Below, piece after piece: positions 4,749 to 5,798 of a DNA stretch of 5,798 nucleotides. The position numbers and the translations under genes were made by a program. The notes beneath the pieces were generated by a model. That model had not been told where the DNA came from. It ran no database searches and saw only the letters and a program-made list of their open reading frames with translations. Source of the stretch: JAWWBL01 sp033720975 (GTDB lineage Bacteria > Actinomycetota > Acidimicrobiia > Spongiisociales > ZC4RG35); contig JAWWBL010000110.1 of NCBI GenBank assembly GCA_033720975.1, positions 1 through 5,798 on the forward strand. The letters run 5' to 3'. How positions within the stretch are numbered: position 1 is the stretch's first letter; every line of letters starts with the position of its first letter.

Positions 4749-5798
4749 ATGACCCAACTCTGGGCCGTCGCCGCCGAGGAAGGCGAGCAGCTCCTCCACG
4801 CCGGGGACGGGGGCTTCTGGGCCGACACCGCCGGGATCATGCTCATCCTCCCCTTTGTTGCCTTCGGCCTGATCATGGCCGTTGGCAAGAGGCTCAAATA
4901 CCAGGGCGGCGAGATCGCCGTCGGCGCCCTGGCGATAAACCTGGTCTGGGCCACGGTCCTGTTCGTCATGAACATGACGGGAGGTGTCCTGGATCAGACC
5001 ACGTTCGAGATCGCACGCATCGGAAGCGGCCTCGTCTTCGAGCTGGGCTGGATGGTCGACGGCCTGTCGATCATGATGTATTTCCTAATCAATTTCGTCG
5101 GCCTGCTGGTTTTCATCTACGCCCTCGGGTACATGCACGGAGACCGCAGAGTCGACTGGTTCTTCGCTGCCTTCTCCCTATTCGCAGGGGCGATGTTGAT
5201 CTTGGTGGGTGCTCCCAACCTGGTGCAGCTCATCATCGGTTGGGAGGGCGTCGGCCTCGCCTCCTACTTCCTGATCGGCTTCTTTTGGGAGGACCTCGAC
5301 AACGTCAAGGCCGGCAACAAGGCCTTCCTCACCAACAAAGTCGCCGACGTCGGCCTCATCCTCGGAGCGATCATCGTTGCTGTCGCAATCGGCAGCTTCG
5401 ACTTCGGGGATCTCGCCAACGCCGCCGTTGAGCACTCCGCCGAACTGGGTGCGGTCGCCCTGATTGGAGGTGTGTTGCTCTTCGTGGGGGCGATGGGCAA
5501 GAGCGCTCAGTTCCCGTTCCACATCTGGCTGCCCGACGCGATGGCGGGCCCCACCCCCGTCTCGTCACTGATGCACGCGGCGACGATGGTCACCGCCGGT
5601 GTCTACCTCATGGCCCGTGTCTTCCCCCTGTTCCAGAACCTCGCCATGGATATTCGCCCATGGATGGTCTGGATCGGCGCGATCACCCTGTTCGCCATCG
5701 GGCTCCTGGCGCTGGTAGCCGATGACATCAAGAAGGTCCTCGCCTACTCGACGGTGAGCCAGCTCGGCTACATGATGACCGCCGTGGCCGCCGGCGGA
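4749..5798 (+). CDS. nuoL: NADH-quinone oxidoreductase subunit L (NuoL), 5' part
   Basis: NuoL (ND5/Nqo12) is the distal antiporter-like proton-pumping subunit. The frame is open to the window edge, so 350 residues are visible out of the more than 600 usual for the family. Key residues align with the E. coli numbering at a constant offset of 22: E166 in 'GWEGVGLASYFLIGF' (E144), D200 in 'NKVADVG' (D178), K251 in 'MGKSAQFPFHIWLPDAMAG' (K229) and H276 in 'SLMHAATMVTAGVYL' (H254). 'DDIKKVLAYSTVSQLGYMM' near the end is the discontinuous-helix region. K197 stands where E. coli has R175. ATG 4749 is chosen because an in-frame TGA at 4740-4742 limits the 5' end and no start codon gives the exact E. 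coli length. It adds about 22 polar residues before the first helix and has no clear Shine-Dalgarno. TTG 4743 and ATG 4839 are alternatives. Confidence 0.96.
   Translation, partial: MTQLWAVAAEEGEQLLHAGDGGFWADTAGIMLILPFVAFGLIMAVGKRLKYQGGEIAVGALAINLVWATVLFVMNMTGGVLDQTTFEIARIGSGLVFELGWMVDGLSIMMYFLINFVGLLVFIYALGYMHGDRRVDWFFAAFSLFAGAMLILVGAPNLVQLIIGWEGVGLASYFLIGFFWEDLDNVKAGNKAFLTNKVADVGLILGAIIVAVAIGSFDFGDLANAAVEHSAELGAVALIGGVLLFVGAMGKSAQFPFHIWLPDAMAGPTPVSSLMHAATMVTAGVYLMARVFPLFQNLAMDIRPWMVWIGAITLFAIGLLALVADDIKKVLAYSTVSQLGYMMTAVAAGG

Larger units (their letters stand above)
4582..4752 (+). other. Short open frame bridging nuoK and nuoL (56 codons, doubtful)
   Basis: ATG 4582 overlaps the nuoK stop region. 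The frame stays open across the whole gap and ends in TGA 4750-4752, overlapping the nuoL start as ATGA. It would encode 56 residues (beginning MVEVMMVGRL, ending GIGDCR) with no hydrophobic segment and no domain I recognise. Roughly two thirds of its third codon positions are G or C, which looks lower than in the neighbouring genes, and rare-type codons (CAA, ACA, TGT, CGA) cluster in its second half. That argues against a conserved protein. It may instead let ribosomes travel from nuoK to nuoL, since nuoL has no clear Shine-Dalgarno. Conservation of the frame in relatives would decide. Confidence 0.25.

Noticed and set aside
4619..5431. Plus-strand 270-codon frame overlapping nuoL
   Set aside because: It is out of frame with the unmistakable NuoL sequence and consists of Arg/Pro-rich sequence. 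The real gene is open to the window edge in another frame.

Overview
This window lies inside a respiratory complex I (NADH:quinone oxidoreductase, type I) operon. Every gene is on the + strand, and the order is nuoB (3' end only), nuoC, nuoD, nuoH, nuoI, nuoJ, nuoK, nuoL (5' part only). The DNA is clearly GC-rich. The subunit sequences look actinobacterial, and my best guess is the Acidimicrobiia or a neighbouring lineage. This rests on recognising wording such as 'KPWPGTVDVE' at the NuoC C-terminus and 'ANKYSLMGGLRAAGQLIAYE' and 'FDMPIAESEL' in NuoH; it is not a database result.

Layout. Positions 1-2092 hold nuoB-C-D, encoding the peripheral-arm subunits next to the quinone site. They are tightly packed: nuoC overlaps nuoB, and nuoC/nuoD share a TGATG junction. 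Positions 2093-2198 are a 106-base gap where nuoE, nuoF and nuoG usually sit. These NADH-dehydrogenase-module genes are absent here, and the gap is filled by a GC-rich, multi-hairpin (cloverleaf-like) element. Positions 2199-4588 hold nuoH-I-J-K: the quinone-site membrane subunit, the two-cluster ferredoxin-like subunit, and two small antiporter-region membrane subunits. A second gap of 160 bases (4589-4748) contains two copies of a 12-base word with a palindromic core. nuoL, the large antiporter-like proton-pumping subunit, starts at 4749 and runs off the window.

How they work together. NuoB, C, D and I carry electrons down the Fe-S chain to the quinone pocket formed by NuoB, NuoD and NuoH. 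NuoH, J, K and L form part of the membrane arm that couples quinone reduction to proton pumping. The residues I expect in NuoD, NuoI, NuoK and NuoL are present, so these look like working genes. NuoH departs from the usual pattern at two normally conserved positions.

The operon is conventional core metabolism, and I see no novel enzyme system. The unusual content is in the joints. nuoE/F/G are missing from the expected place. The D-H gap has a strong foldable element whose outer stem contains the only Shine-Dalgarno-like sequence of nuoH. The K-L gap has paired palindromic 12-mers. All three non-overlapping junctions (D-H, I-J, K-L) are spanned by a short open frame that starts over the previous gene's stop and ends in a TGA overlapping the next gene's ATG.
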